Shown here: positions 7,880-16,171 of the stretch, in pieces
Numbering within the stretch: the first letter of the stretch is position 1
Layout: each line of letters begins with the position of its first letter
NCBI GenBank assembly: GCA_002840645.1
Contig: PHBO01000020.1
Span: forward strand, 1-32,249
Length of the DNA: 32,249 bases
Source: Candidatus Cloacimonetes bacterium HGW-Cloacimonetes-3
GTDB lineage: Bacteria > Cloacimonadota > Cloacimonadia > Cloacimonadales > Cloacimonadaceae
Reading direction: 5' to 3'
Translations under genes and position numbers: made by a program
Notes under the pieces: generated by a model
Database searches by the model: none
What the model was told of the DNA's origin: nothing
Seen by the model: only the letters and a program-made list of their open reading frames with translations

Positions 7880-7960
7880 TATTTATGGAATTTGTTTGGC
7901 TGTATTAGTGGTAATGATTTATGTAGCAATGGCAATATGCCTTGAGTACATATAGTTGGA

Positions 7961-8024
7961 ACCCTGTTTTACTGAGGGCGAAGCAGGATATAGATAGTGT
8001 GATGCGAAGCCCTTATTGCAGGGT
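7961..8024 (+). other. Nested hairpin in the leader region
   Basis: ACCCTG (7961-7966) pairs with CAGGGT (8019-8024), and inside it AGGGC (7975-7979) pairs with GCCCT (8009-8013). The word GCGAAGC occurs on both sides of the apical loop. It lies between the predicted promoter and the start of the next gene, so it would be transcribed. I do not recognise a known riboswitch. The rest of 7648-8098 holds no supported complete gene. Confidence 0.35.
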
Positions 8025-8098
8025 TTCAGAGTAAATGATATCTACGAGTTATCTTAAACATCATCTTCAATACGGGAGTACTTATAAAAAAGCTTATC

Positions 8099-9721
8099 TT
8101 GTTATTATGCATCCTCATAGCACAAAAGTTATTGCTTTCTAACCCTGTTCCTCAATCGACAATTTTCCAGGTGGCAGGATACTGGTATGAGTTACAAACA
8201 GGTTTACTTCCTACTGTAGAAGCATTTCAAGCTTTACCAGACTCAACAAATCCATCGTTGTACAAAATTGACTATAGTCATGATGGATTTGTTGTAATAT
8301 CAGCAGATGATAGCTGTATTCCAATTTTAGGGTTCTGTGATTATGGGGATTTGGTTACTAATAGACAGAACGAGGCATCGGAAGATATGCTGCTGGATTA
8401 TATAGCGCAAATAGATGATGTTAAAACAAACAATCGTAGCAACGCAGAAACACTTCTCATGGAGTATTCGTTCGAAACCCAAATGGATCATGAAAGCTGG
8501 TATTGGGTTAGCTTCCCGGTGCTAAACACCAGAACCAACGGAATGCTACAGGCGAGTGAGTTCTTTAGGGAACTGCTTGAACTGGGCGAAGATAACATCG
8601 GTAATCCCATTCCAACCTATCTTGATGAAATCACATGGGTAGATGGAGGCGATCCTGAACCGATACATCTTCAATGGTTAACTAATGATTGGTCACCAAA
8701 TCAATACAGCCACACTGTCTCAAGCCCCCAAGGGTATAAGATTAAATTGCTTACAAACACTCCCAATACCGTAACCCTGAAAGAAAGCGGATTCAAAACG
8801 CCGGATACTCTGCAATTCCCACTTTATGAGAATGTGGAAAACTGGATAGGCTATTTCAAAGATGGGCCCCAATCGCCCCGGGATGCTTTTAGTAATATAT
8901 TGAATGATATTGTACTAATCAAAGCAAAGAACTGGAGTTTATATCGTGATCCATCCACAGGACAATTGACAGGGAAACAGGGAACGCTAAACTATGGCGA
9001 TATGGTAATAGTAGTAACTAACAATGACCATACTTTCCAGTGGAGTAATAACAGTGTTGTTCCACCGATAATAAAACAAATTCCAAAGGCTTTTACCTTC
9101 GATGAAAAGCCGGACTATATCCCGGTGTATGTAAACCTGCCGGATAGTTTGGTTTCCGTTATCAAAGAAATTGGATTATATGTGGATGGAGTATGCAAAG
9201 GTGCAGTGGTGGTAGAAGATAACATCGAACAGATTTCTGCCTATGTGGATAGTGTAACTGAACTAAGCCAAGGAAACGTAGAGTATGTGTTTAGTTACGA
9301 AGAAAGCAAAAGCCATGCTGGCGGGCTGGCGTCCATTAGCTTGAACCCAAGTAGGATTCAGGCAAAGTATGGTGTAAGCGGTAACAAGTATCCATATTTC
9401 GAAGTGAACTTCAACACAGATGCTTTGGAAAATATGGTGCCACCGGAGTTTGCCATCGGGCAGAACTATCCCAATCCATTCAACCCCAGTACCACTTTGT
9501 CCTATACCCTGCCGGAATCTGCAAGGGTTCGTCTTGACATTTATAACCTAAAAGGACAATTGGTGAATACCTTGGTTGATTCTCAACAGGATACCGGACA
9601 TCACAGCTCGGTATGGAACGGGAAGGATATGAACAATAGCAATGTAGCCAGCGGAGTATATCTATACCGTCTGAGTAGCCCTCATAAGTCCATCACCAGG
9701 AAAATGCTACTAATGAAGTAA
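8099..9721 (+). CDS. Secreted protein with C10-propeptide-like and sorting domains
   Basis: A protein of about 540 residues. The N-terminal 130 residues, including 'YKIDYSHDGFVVISADDSCIPILGFCDYGD', resemble the Spi/peptidase C10 propeptide domain, but no Cys/His protease domain follows. The middle is unrecognised. The last 90 residues are a textbook sorting domain: 'IGQNYPNPFNPSTTLSYTLP', 'LDIYNLKGQLVNTL', 'SSVWNGKDMNNSNVASGVYLYRL'. The start is odd. The TTG at 8099 has no ribosome site and cuts the signal peptide short. In the same frame, ATA-AAA-AAG at 8084 sits 5 nt behind GGGAG and would give (M)KKLILLLCILIAQ, a normal signal peptide. There is no ATG before the in-frame stop at 8036. The true start is probably 8084 by a rare ATA codon, or the ATG has mutated. 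Confidence 0.75.
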   Translation: MLLCILIAQKLLLSNPVPQSTIFQVAGYWYELQTGLLPTVEAFQALPDSTNPSLYKIDYSHDGFVVISADDSCIPILGFCDYGDLVTNRQNEASEDMLLDYIAQIDDVKTNNRSNAETLLMEYSFETQMDHESWYWVSFPVLNTRTNGMLQASEFFRELLELGEDNIGNPIPTYLDEITWVDGGDPEPIHLQWLTNDWSPNQYSHTVSSPQGYKIKLLTNTPNTVTLKESGFKTPDTLQFPLYENVENWIGYFKDGPQSPRDAFSNILNDIVLIKAKNWSLYRDPSTGQLTGKQGTLNYGDMVIVVTNNDHTFQWSNNSVVPPIIKQIPKAFTFDEKPDYIPVYVNLPDSLVSVIKEIGLYVDGVCKGAVVVEDNIEQISAYVDSVTELSQGNVEYVFSYEESKSHAGGLASISLNPSRIQAKYGVSGNKYPYFEVNFNTDALENMVPPEFAIGQNYPNPFNPSTTLSYTLPESARVRLDIYNLKGQLVNTLVDSQQDTGHHSSVWNGKDMNNSNVASGVYLYRLSSPHKSITRKMLLMK

Positions 9722-9730
9722 ATGAAGATA

Positions 9731-9753
9731 GCGGGGAGGAAGCCCCTCCCCGC
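9731..9753 (+). terminator. GC-rich hairpin between two secreted-protein genes
   Basis: GCGGGGAGG (9731-9739) pairs perfectly with CCTCCCCGC (9745-9753) around a 5-nt loop. The tail ATTATATT is only weakly T-rich, so it may reduce rather than abolish read-through into the gene starting at 9770. Confidence 0.65.
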
Positions 9754-9769
9754 ATTATATTGAGGAACA

Positions 9770-12211
9770 ATGAAACTGATAGATACCTTGTTAATCCTTG
9801 CCTTGCTGTTACCATGTGTTGGCAGTGCCACAACCCGAACGGTTAGGCAGGATGGCAGCGGTGATTACACTGCTGTTCAGACTGCATTGGATGCTTCCCA
9901 GCCGGGTGATTCGGTTTTGGTTCATCCCGGTAGGTACTACGAAAACCTGATTATTGGAACCAATAATATCAGCTTGATCAGTCTGGAGGCTGTATCTGAT
10001 AACCCGGCGCATATTGATTCGACAGTTATTGATGGGACTTTGACTAATCCATGCTTAAGAGTTAGCCAGGGCAAAACTAATATTTACATTCGAGGTTTAT
10101 CCTTTACCAATGGTCTAAGCGTTGGTTCGGGTGGCGGTATTTCATTCAGTTCAGGATCCAGTGCATCCCTAATAAATTGTAAAGTATTCGGCAACACAGC
10201 TAATTTTGGTGGAGGAATAAATGTTATTGGGGCTACTGTAACTTTCAGTGGAGTTGAGATATCTGATAACTACTCCAAGATACTTGGCGGAGGATTAATG
10301 GTTGTTTCAATAACAGGATATCCCCACGCGATAACCTTTGACCCCCTTAACCGCTGCTCTATCTACAACAACCGTTCAGGCTCGGGTCAGGATATCTTCA
10401 TTCAGGACGCTACCGGCAATCAGAATGTATATCTGGATACCTTTTCTGTAGATAATCCCGCAAGCTATTATGCGATATTCAAAACGCAAAACAATGCGGA
10501 TTATCACATGAACATAGACATTCTTAACGCCCATCATCAGGAGATAAATAGCGATATTTACATTTCTCCCGATGGAGATGATGACAATGATGGGCTTAGC
10601 CCTGCCAGCTCATTAAAAACCATTCACGAAGGCATCTACCGTATTGCCTCGGATAGTCTGAACCAAAAGACTGTGCACCTGATGCCGGGAACCTATTCCC
10701 GTACTGCTAACGATCAGGTATTTCCAATTGCGTTAAAGAGTTGGGTGATAGTTCAAGGAAGTGGGATGGAAAACACTGTGGTTGTCGGAGAGCCCCACCC
10801 GCAGATTCCTGTCAGTTACGGATCAGCCGATAGTGTCTTTATGACCTATATTGAGCCAGTTCTATCAATGTCAGACTTTTCAATCACAACTATGGGAGTA
10901 ACAAATGGTAATGCGATAGTAAGTGTGTGGGATGGTTGCATGAATCTAAAAAATATGCGGATTCACAATGTGAACCCTGACTACATTGCCTCTGTGTTAT
11001 TATGGCATAATAGCGAACGTGATGTTGTTTGGGATAATGTCATTGTAGAGAATGAGATTACTCCTGATGGAGGCTTAGTCAATATTGAAGGGAGTGTTGC
11101 GGGCAGATTTACTAATTGTGTATTTAGGAATGCAACTTCTACCTACTCCTCTACTTCAGTTTGGGCATATCCATTAGTGCTATTTAGAGGAGATAAAAAC
11201 CTCATTTTTGAAAACTGCGAGTTCAGCAACTTAACCATGAGTGATGACAATTCTATAGCAATTGGAATTGGTGGAGTGCAATATCCCCAGCAACAGAATA
11301 ACTTCAGCTTTAATAACTGCCTCTTTAATAATAATACATCTCCCGGTGGTATAATTGGGGTTAATTCAAAAAACAACCCCAATATGAGCTTCACTAATTG
11401 CACTTTTGCCGGAAATGAAAGTAATACCTATACTCTTGCAACTAATGGTAATGTAGATATCACCAATACAATCTTTTATAATAACAGCCCATATCAGATC
11501 CAGGTTGTTCCCCAGACCGTTACCGGTGAGACAACAACCTTGAATATTGACTATTCCAATATCAAAAACGGGATGGCGGGCATACAGCAAGCTCCGGGGA
11601 ATACCATCAACTACCATCCCACCAGCATCAGCAACAACCCACGATTCCTGGGTGGGGATGATATTCACAATCCGCAGTACTATAGCCTATCAAGCGTTTC
11701 ACTTTGCATAGATGCCGGAACACCAGATACTTTAGGATTATTCTTGCTACCTTACGATCTGGCAGGTAATGTGCGCGTTTGGAATGGCAGGATAGATATG
11801 GGCTGCTTTGAATACGGTTCTCTGCCTTATGTGGGTGTTGATGATCCCGAGTTACCACCTCCCCCCGGAGGGTTTCGGGTATCAGTTTATCCCAATCCAT
11901 TGTTAAACACCAGCCGGGCAGCGGGAGTATTCATCGAATTCACATTACCCAAGAAACCCGCTTCACAACCTGAAATTGAGATTTATAATATCCGCGGACA
12001 GAAAGTTAGGAGCATCTGCGTAACAGAAAGCAACCACAGCATAATTGACAAAACTGGTTTATCAGGAGACCTAAAGCAAAATGGGGAGCTATATTCCTCT
12101 GTTTGGAATGGCAAAGATGACAACGACAGGTCACTTGCATCAGGGACATATATAATCCGGGCAATTGCCGACCAGAAGGTGGCAACCACAAAGATAACGA
12201 TTATCAAATAG
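9770..12211 (+). CDS. Secreted beta-helix protein with sorting domain
   Basis: An 813-residue protein. It has a signal peptide (1-20) and then 'VRQDGSGDYTAVQTALDASQPGDSVLVHPGRYYENL', the usual opening of right-handed beta-helix proteins. A second opening near residue 264, 'ISPDGDDDNDGLSPASSLKTIHEGI', matches DUF1565. Asn-rich rungs of the type NCxFxxN run through both halves. The C-terminal sorting domain begins near 700 with 'VSVYPNPLLNTSRAAG' and contains 'EIYNIRGQKVRS' and 'SSVWNGKDDNDRSLASGTY'. The ribosome site is GAGG 4 nt ahead of ATG. Such proteins are often surface adhesins or polysaccharide-binding proteins, but nothing here fixes the ligand. A close relative is cut by the right end of the window (31735-32249). 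Confidence 0.85.
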   Translation: MKLIDTLLILALLLPCVGSATTRTVRQDGSGDYTAVQTALDASQPGDSVLVHPGRYYENLIIGTNNISLISLEAVSDNPAHIDSTVIDGTLTNPCLRVSQGKTNIYIRGLSFTNGLSVGSGGGISFSSGSSASLINCKVFGNTANFGGGINVIGATVTFSGVEISDNYSKILGGGLMVVSITGYPHAITFDPLNRCSIYNNRSGSGQDIFIQDATGNQNVYLDTFSVDNPASYYAIFKTQNNADYHMNIDILNAHHQEINSDIYISPDGDDDNDGLSPASSLKTIHEGIYRIASDSLNQKTVHLMPGTYSRTANDQVFPIALKSWVIVQGSGMENTVVVGEPHPQIPVSYGSADSVFMTYIEPVLSMSDFSITTMGVTNGNAIVSVWDGCMNLKNMRIHNVNPDYIASVLLWHNSERDVVWDNVIVENEITPDGGLVNIEGSVAGRFTNCVFRNATSTYSSTSVWAYPLVLFRGDKNLIFENCEFSNLTMSDDNSIAIGIGGVQYPQQQNNFSFNNCLFNNNTSPGGIIGVNSKNNPNMSFTNCTFAGNESNTYTLATNGNVDITNTIFYNNSPYQIQVVPQTVTGETTTLNIDYSNIKNGMAGIQQAPGNTINYHPTSISNNPRFLGGDDIHNPQYYSLSSVSLCIDAGTPDTLGLFLLPYDLAGNVRVWNGRIDMGCFEYGSLPYVGVDDPELPPPPGGFRVSVYPNPLLNTSRAAGVFIEFTLPKKPASQPEIEIYNIRGQKVRSICVTESNHSIIDKTGLSGDLKQNGELYSSVWNGKDDNDRSLASGTYIIRAIADQKVATTKITIIK

Positions 12212-12459
12212 GATCATAATTATTAGCGAACCCAGGTTAGTTTTTCTGGATAGTTGACATTATACAATGGCTGTCCTCGTTCCGCATTTCCAATAAAGGG
12301 TGTAAAGGGAATATGAGCCCCGGAGACACCTACAGGATCATTACTGAGACGTATTCGATCTGATTGCCCTTAATTCAGAATGCTAAGGTTCCGCCACTAT
12401 TGAGATGATCTCTTTTAAAGGCCATTGAACTCAGACTTACTTTCCTTGCACTTGATGCC

Positions 12460-13029
12460 CTATAACAGCGTTATGCCCATGCATTCCAGCAGGGAAACCG
12501 CATCCGGCAGGCAAAAGGTAGCTCCCATAAGAGTATTGGTAAGCGGGTTTATAGCATAGCCATGGGCGTTGTTGAACTTCGCCTTGCTAAGGTTGGTATT
12601 GTGGAAATTCACGTTAGTAAAGACAGCTTCGCTAAAGTTTCCTTCGCTTAGGTTGCAGCCGATGAAGTCCGTTTCTATGATTTCGCAGTTAAGGTAGCCG
12701 GTTTTCTTTAGCTCCAGAAAGTTGAAATTGCAGCTTCGCAGCAGACAATGGGAAAAGCTGATACTAAGGGCAAGGGCATTGCAGCGGGTAAAATCCACCC
12801 CCACCAGTTTGCAGGTTTCGAACTTCACCCCTTGCAGTTTTGCATCCAGAAAGGAAGTGAGAGACAAATTGCAATCCCTGAACCTGCAGCTATCCAATAT
12901 ACCGGAGAAATGCACCTCAGATAAATCGCATCCCTCAAAGCGGCAGTTGGTGAAATTACGTTCACCATAACCGGGATCTTCCCAAGCGCTTATGCTTAAA
13001 TCAGCAACATCTTCCAAGTAATCATCCAT
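12460..13029 (-). CDS. McbG/Qnr-like pentapeptide-repeat protein
   Basis: A 189-residue protein built from A(D/N)LxF-like pentapeptides from about residue 25 to 150 (CRFEG CDLSE VHFSG; TDFIG CNLSE GNFSE AVFTN VNFHN TNLSK AKFNN). These fold into a right-handed quadrilateral beta-helix. The C-terminal part 'GYAINPLTNTLMGATFCLPDAVSLLECMGITLL' has the same layout as the end of McbG, a microcin B17 self-immunity protein related to Qnr gyrase-protecting proteins. Length also fits McbG (187). It is likely cytoplasmic. Protection of gyrase is possible but not shown by sequence alone. The start has AGGAG 9 nt upstream, and ATGGATGA overlaps the end of a small upstream frame. Confidence 0.8.
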   Translation of the reverse strand: MDDYLEDVADLSISAWEDPGYGERNFTNCRFEGCDLSEVHFSGILDSCRFRDCNLSLTSFLDAKLQGVKFETCKLVGVDFTRCNALALSISFSHCLLRSCNFNFLELKKTGYLNCEIIETDFIGCNLSEGNFSEAVFTNVNFHNTNLSKAKFNNAHGYAINPLTNTLMGATFCLPDAVSLLECMGITLL

Positions 13030-13219
13030 GCTCCATATCTCCTGCGGGCAAGTTCTTTTTTAGCATCTTCGCCAGACCGTACATAACGTCAAGCAGATTG
13101 TTTGCATATCTTAAACAGGAAAGAATCATGAAAGCTTCAAATGGTGAAACTGGAGCTAAAACGGCAAGCATTAGTGGATTTACATGGTATTTGACAAGCT
13201 TGGGATCAAATCCCGGCAA
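13022..13219 (-). CDS. Small hypothetical protein (uncertain)
   Basis: A 65-residue frame between the UbiA gene and the McbG-like gene, overlapping the first by 14 nt and the second by 8 nt. It can start only at TTG (13219) or at an internal ATG (13171), and neither has a good ribosome site. The product has one hydrophobic stretch (PLMLAVLAPVSPFEAFMIL) and a basic tail with 'LRYANNLLDVMYGLAKMLKK'. I do not recognise it. The tight double overlap argues for a real, coupled gene, and the weak start argues against. Confidence 0.28.
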   Translation of the reverse strand: MPGFDPKLVKYHVNPLMLAVLAPVSPFEAFMILSCLRYANNLLDVMYGLAKMLKKNLPAGDMEHG

Positions 13220-14054
13220 GTCTCATAAGAAGGAACAGCAGCAAACCCAGCGTAGCCCCAATGTACAGCCTTCTTATATATTTACGGCCTTCATCATTGG
13301 CTGAGGAAAGAAGCTTTACCGATGATGTGATGATTGAGATGTCTATCACCAAGATTGGGATCAGGTAGAACAAGGAAAACCACCTCATCAGAAACGGGAT
13401 CCATGTAAGTAAGATAACCAATCCAAAAATCACCGTACTCACCCTAAGGGCAATCGCCCTTCCATACTTTATTGCCAGTGAATTCGAGTGGATCAGTTTA
13501 TCTCCCTTCATGTCCATTGCGTCTGCCGCAATTTCTTCGCCTAAATCTATCAAAGCAGCTATCAGTCCAAAGAGAATCACCGTCTTATGAAATGGCAATC
13601 CCACCGACGCACCACCATAAACAAAGGTCGTTCCGACAGAGATGCTTACCAATAAGTTGCCGGGCAAGCCGGTTTTCTTTAGATAACGGTTGTAGAGAAA
13701 CCCGATTATAGCCAGGCACGAAGAAATAAGCAGAACGGTGGGGCCAAGAAGCCAGCTTAAGCCTAAGCCTGCAAAAAGGAGGAATAGCGAAAACACTAGT
13801 GCTTCCAGAGGAGCAACTTGTCCGGATGGGATTGGACGTTTCGGAGCATTTATCTTGTCTGATTCCACATCGAAATAGTCATTCATTGCCAGGATGGAAG
13901 CCGAGATAAAAAACACCGAGAGAAATCCCGAGATAGCTTTCCCTAAGGGAGCAAATTTTGTAAGGGCAAACATCTGACCCATGAGCACACAAATCCCTGC
14001 TGATAATGGCAGTTCAAAGCGAATGAGTTTGCTGAGACCTATGATCTTATTCAT
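13206..14054 (-). CDS. UbiA prenyltransferase, DGGGP synthase-like
   Basis: An integral membrane prenyltransferase of about 282 residues with eight or nine hydrophobic helices. The first Asp-rich motif is N58-D59-Y-F-D62-V-E-S-D66, followed by 'KINAPKRPIPSG'. The second is GEEIAADAMDMKGDK with D178, D181 and D185. Both bind Mg2+ and prenyl diphosphate in UbiA enzymes. The second motif is closer to archaeal digeranylgeranylglyceryl phosphate synthase (xExxxDxxDxxGD) than to MenA, UbiA or chlorophyll synthase, as judged by eye. An ATG at 14054 gives the usual family N-terminus (MNKIIGLSKLIRFELP). Longer starts exist at 14096 (ATG) and 14114 (GTG), and none has a strong ribosome site. The substrate is an inference. 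Confidence 0.8.
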   Translation of the reverse strand: MNKIIGLSKLIRFELPLSAGICVLMGQMFALTKFAPLGKAISGFLSVFFISASILAMNDYFDVESDKINAPKRPIPSGQVAPLEALVFSLFLLFAGLGLSWLLGPTVLLISSCLAIIGFLYNRYLKKTGLPGNLLVSISVGTTFVYGGASVGLPFHKTVILFGLIAALIDLGEEIAADAMDMKGDKLIHSNSLAIKYGRAIALRVSTVIFGLVILLTWIPFLMRWFSLFYLIPILVIDISIITSSVKLLSSANDEGRKYIRRLYIGATLGLLLFLLMRLAGI

Positions 14055-14235
14055 AAGTGTAAACACATCCTTGTTATTTTTTACTGATACACCCATTGAA
14101 GGACTATTCTCCACTAAGCTGCGTTAAGTGTCCCTTGTAACTGGTTTGTGGAGCAATCTCTTAAGGGCTCTGTATCTTAGGGTACACATAACAAAGCTGT
14201 TAAGCTTCCTGTCAACATCTTTCAATCCAGAGTAG

Positions 14236-14255
14236 TGCAGGATGCCGATCCTGCA
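14236..14255. repeat. Perfect 8-bp hairpin
   Basis: TGCAGGAT-GCCG-ATCCTGCA in the region between the divergent UbiA and DUF3795 genes. It has no T-tract, so it is more likely a REP-type palindrome or a protein site than a terminator. A TTGACA follows at 14277-14282 with CTTG 21 nt later, a weak promoter candidate for the rightward gene. Confidence 0.5.
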
Positions 14256-14322
14256 GGAGATAGTATAAATAAAGTATTGACATCACTATTGGGGCTTATA
14301 TCGCTTGCACAGAGGTGAAATT

Positions 14323-14793
14323 ATGGATCAGAGACCATCTATCGATTATCTAACTTACTGTGGTTTGTATTGCAAAATGTGTAGTATCGTTGCCACTATC
14401 CCTGTTCAGGCTACTGCCTTACAAGAGACTTTGCAAAACGATGGCTGGGAGTACTATGGTTCGGAAATATATCCGGAATTCGCTCCTTTTTGGAAAGTTC
14501 TAAATAGTTTGAAAGAAATGGACAAGACATCCCCTCTTTGCATTGGCGGATGTGGAGATCCCACCTGTGAGATAAGGGTTTGTGCCCAGGAGAAGGGTCT
14601 GCGAGTGTGCGCCGAATGCGCTGAATTTCCCTGTAAATTACTCACGGATTTCACCCGGAGATATCCCTTCTTAGTGGAAAATGGGAAACGTATTCAGGAG
14701 ATAGGAATCGATGCCTGGCTGGCAGAACAGGACGAATTGGTAGCTAATGGCATCACCAATAAAATCCTGTGCCAGAGAAAAGAGAAAGGCTAA
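14323..14793 (+). CDS. DUF3795 cysteine-rich protein
   Basis: A 156-residue protein with the DUF3795 layout: 'YLTYCGLYCKMCSIVATIP' near the N-terminus, 'LCIGGCGDPTCEIRVCAQEKGLRVCAECAEFPC' in the middle, and a helical end. The many paired cysteines suggest metal or iron-sulfur binding. No function is established for the family that I know of. The start is set by AGAGGTG 5 nt ahead of ATG; a TTG upstream (14305) would place the ribosome site inside the gene. The stop lies 8 nt from the stop of the convergent gene on the other strand, with no terminator between them. Confidence 0.8.
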   Translation: MDQRPSIDYLTYCGLYCKMCSIVATIPVQATALQETLQNDGWEYYGSEIYPEFAPFWKVLNSLKEMDKTSPLCIGGCGDPTCEIRVCAQEKGLRVCAECAEFPCKLLTDFTRRYPFLVENGKRIQEIGIDAWLAEQDELVANGITNKILCQRKEKG

Positions 14794-14801
14794 GCTATTG
14801 G

Positions 14802-15740
14802 TTACATATCCGGATTAAAGTGGGCTAACACCCGCAGTGCTCTTAGCGTATTCCACCGGCTGGGGTGCCCCACCTTTTCCATGTGAAAGAGCATTGCTCC
14901 GGCATGGCGGTTTTGCAGCTTCCACTTTCCTTCGGCATCGCGTTTATGCTTGAGTAATTCAAGTGCTTCCTTTAGGCGGGGATCGTAACTTAGCTTTCGC
15001 TCTGCGAGGTGATACAGTGCCTTCAGCACGTCATAGTGCCAATGCGGGGGATAGCTGAAGAGGCTCATCTTGTAGTCCACCGGCTCCATGGTTTGATGCG
15101 ATAGATAGAGGTGATGCACCATAAGGAATTCAATGCACTTATTCTCTGCTTTTGTTAATTCCGCAAGCCTGTATGTACCGCCGTTCTGCCGGTATTCCCA
15201 CAGCCCTTCCAGTACAGAAAGGCTGGTATGAAAAGAGCCATGCACGGCTTTATGAAGGTAACGGCAGTTCCAGCCGCCGTCCTGCATCTGAGAGCTTAGG
15301 AACATATCTATCACGCTGTTCATGCGCTTATCCGGTGGTACGAAGTAGGACGCGTAGTTCAGCACCATGCCATCCACACAGATATCGCTGTGCTTGTAAT
15401 CCTTCCAGAAGCTAAATCCGCCATCGGCGCACTTCTGCTTATCCAGACATTGATTTACTATGGAAGTGATAGAAGGGATGTCCTTTATGGGTTGCAGGTA
15501 TTTCAGCATCAGCAGAGTATAGTGCGTGCATGTCCATTTGGGACGGTACCAGCCCAAGCCCCAGTGCCCGTTTTCTTGTTGTAACTCCAGAAATTGCTTA
15601 GCCCAGCCTTCGGTGTGGATTGCTTTCCACAGTTCAGGCTTCTCAGTTTCCAGTAAATCCCGGTAAACCTGATACTGGATGGACACATCACCTTGCAGCA
15701 GCCAGGCAAGTAGATTATCATCTAATCCATTATGAAACAT
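14802..15740 (-). CDS. Alpha/alpha-toroid (squalene cyclase-like repeat) protein
   Basis: A 312-residue protein with QW-like repeats: 'QQENGHWGLGW', 'KQKCADGGFSFW', 'SSQMQDGGWNCRY', 'RDAEGKWKLQ'. These mark the prenyltransferase/squalene-oxidase alpha-alpha barrel. It is about half the length of squalene-hopene cyclase and lacks the catalytic DxDD motif, so it is unlikely to be a cyclase. There is no signal peptide, so it is probably cytoplasmic. The start is chosen by GGGAGG 7 nt ahead of ATG (15740); an in-frame TTG at 15755 lies upstream of that site. A TTGACA on the minus strand at 15798-15793 may be its promoter. Its role is unknown. Confidence 0.75.
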   Translation of the reverse strand: MFHNGLDDNLLAWLLQGDVSIQYQVYRDLLETEKPELWKAIHTEGWAKQFLELQQENGHWGLGWYRPKWTCTHYTLLMLKYLQPIKDIPSITSIVNQCLDKQKCADGGFSFWKDYKHSDICVDGMVLNYASYFVPPDKRMNSVIDMFLSSQMQDGGWNCRYLHKAVHGSFHTSLSVLEGLWEYRQNGGTYRLAELTKAENKCIEFLMVHHLYLSHQTMEPVDYKMSLFSYPPHWHYDVLKALYHLAERKLSYDPRLKEALELLKHKRDAEGKWKLQNRHAGAMLFHMEKVGHPSRWNTLRALRVLAHFNPDM

Positions 15741-16013
15741 CTGTTTACCTCCCAAAAGAACAATAGAGTAAGCTGATATACCGATAGAAATATGTCAACT
15801 TGAAAAGCCATTGGGAATAGAAATACTTATCTCCATCTATAAAACACATAGGAAAACGATATTAGATAGAGCTAAGATATACTGATTGGCGGCGAAATGA
15901 CCTGTAGAACAGCAGTACTATGTAAAAGAAAGTGCTTGCTTATATTCAGAATGGTTATATTGTGGGTCTCAATTAAAAAAGCATGTGATCTGGAGAGGAT
16001 ATGATCGGCATAA

Positions 16014-16151
16014 GGATATCAGGTGTTAGCAAAATCTATGCGGAAAAGAAGTGTTTTTGGGGCAGCAAAGATATTCCGCATCGGGATGCTGATGTATGGC
16101 AAAACGGCTATCTTCGGCGAAATCGTTAAATGGCTAAAATATAAAAACTAA
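16014..16151 (+). pseudogene. Remnant of an ABC-2 type permease C-terminus
   Basis: In the frame that opens after TAA at 16011-16013 and ends at 16149-16151, the end of the translation reads FGAAKIFRIGMLMYGKTAIF then GEIVKWLKYKN. From memory this matches the last residues of NatB/ABC-2 permeases ('AKIYRxGILMYGKKPxxKExxKW'). No transmembrane part remains upstream. An overlapping frame from 16001 begins MIGIRISGVSKIYAEKK, which looks like the first strand of an ABC ATPase but soon dissolves. The rest of 15741-16171 holds no supported gene. The block appears to be decayed transporter debris. Confidence 0.5.
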
Positions 16152-16171
16152 CAGATTAAGGAGATATGGTA

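Noticed and set aside
12212-12459. Gene or terminator between the convergent beta-helix and pentapeptide genes
   Set aside because: No frame with a ribosome site and no convincing hairpin with a T-tract were found in these 248 bases.
14802-15740. Squalene-hopene cyclase
   Set aside because: The QW-like repeats are present, but the protein is half length and lacks the DxDD catalytic motif.
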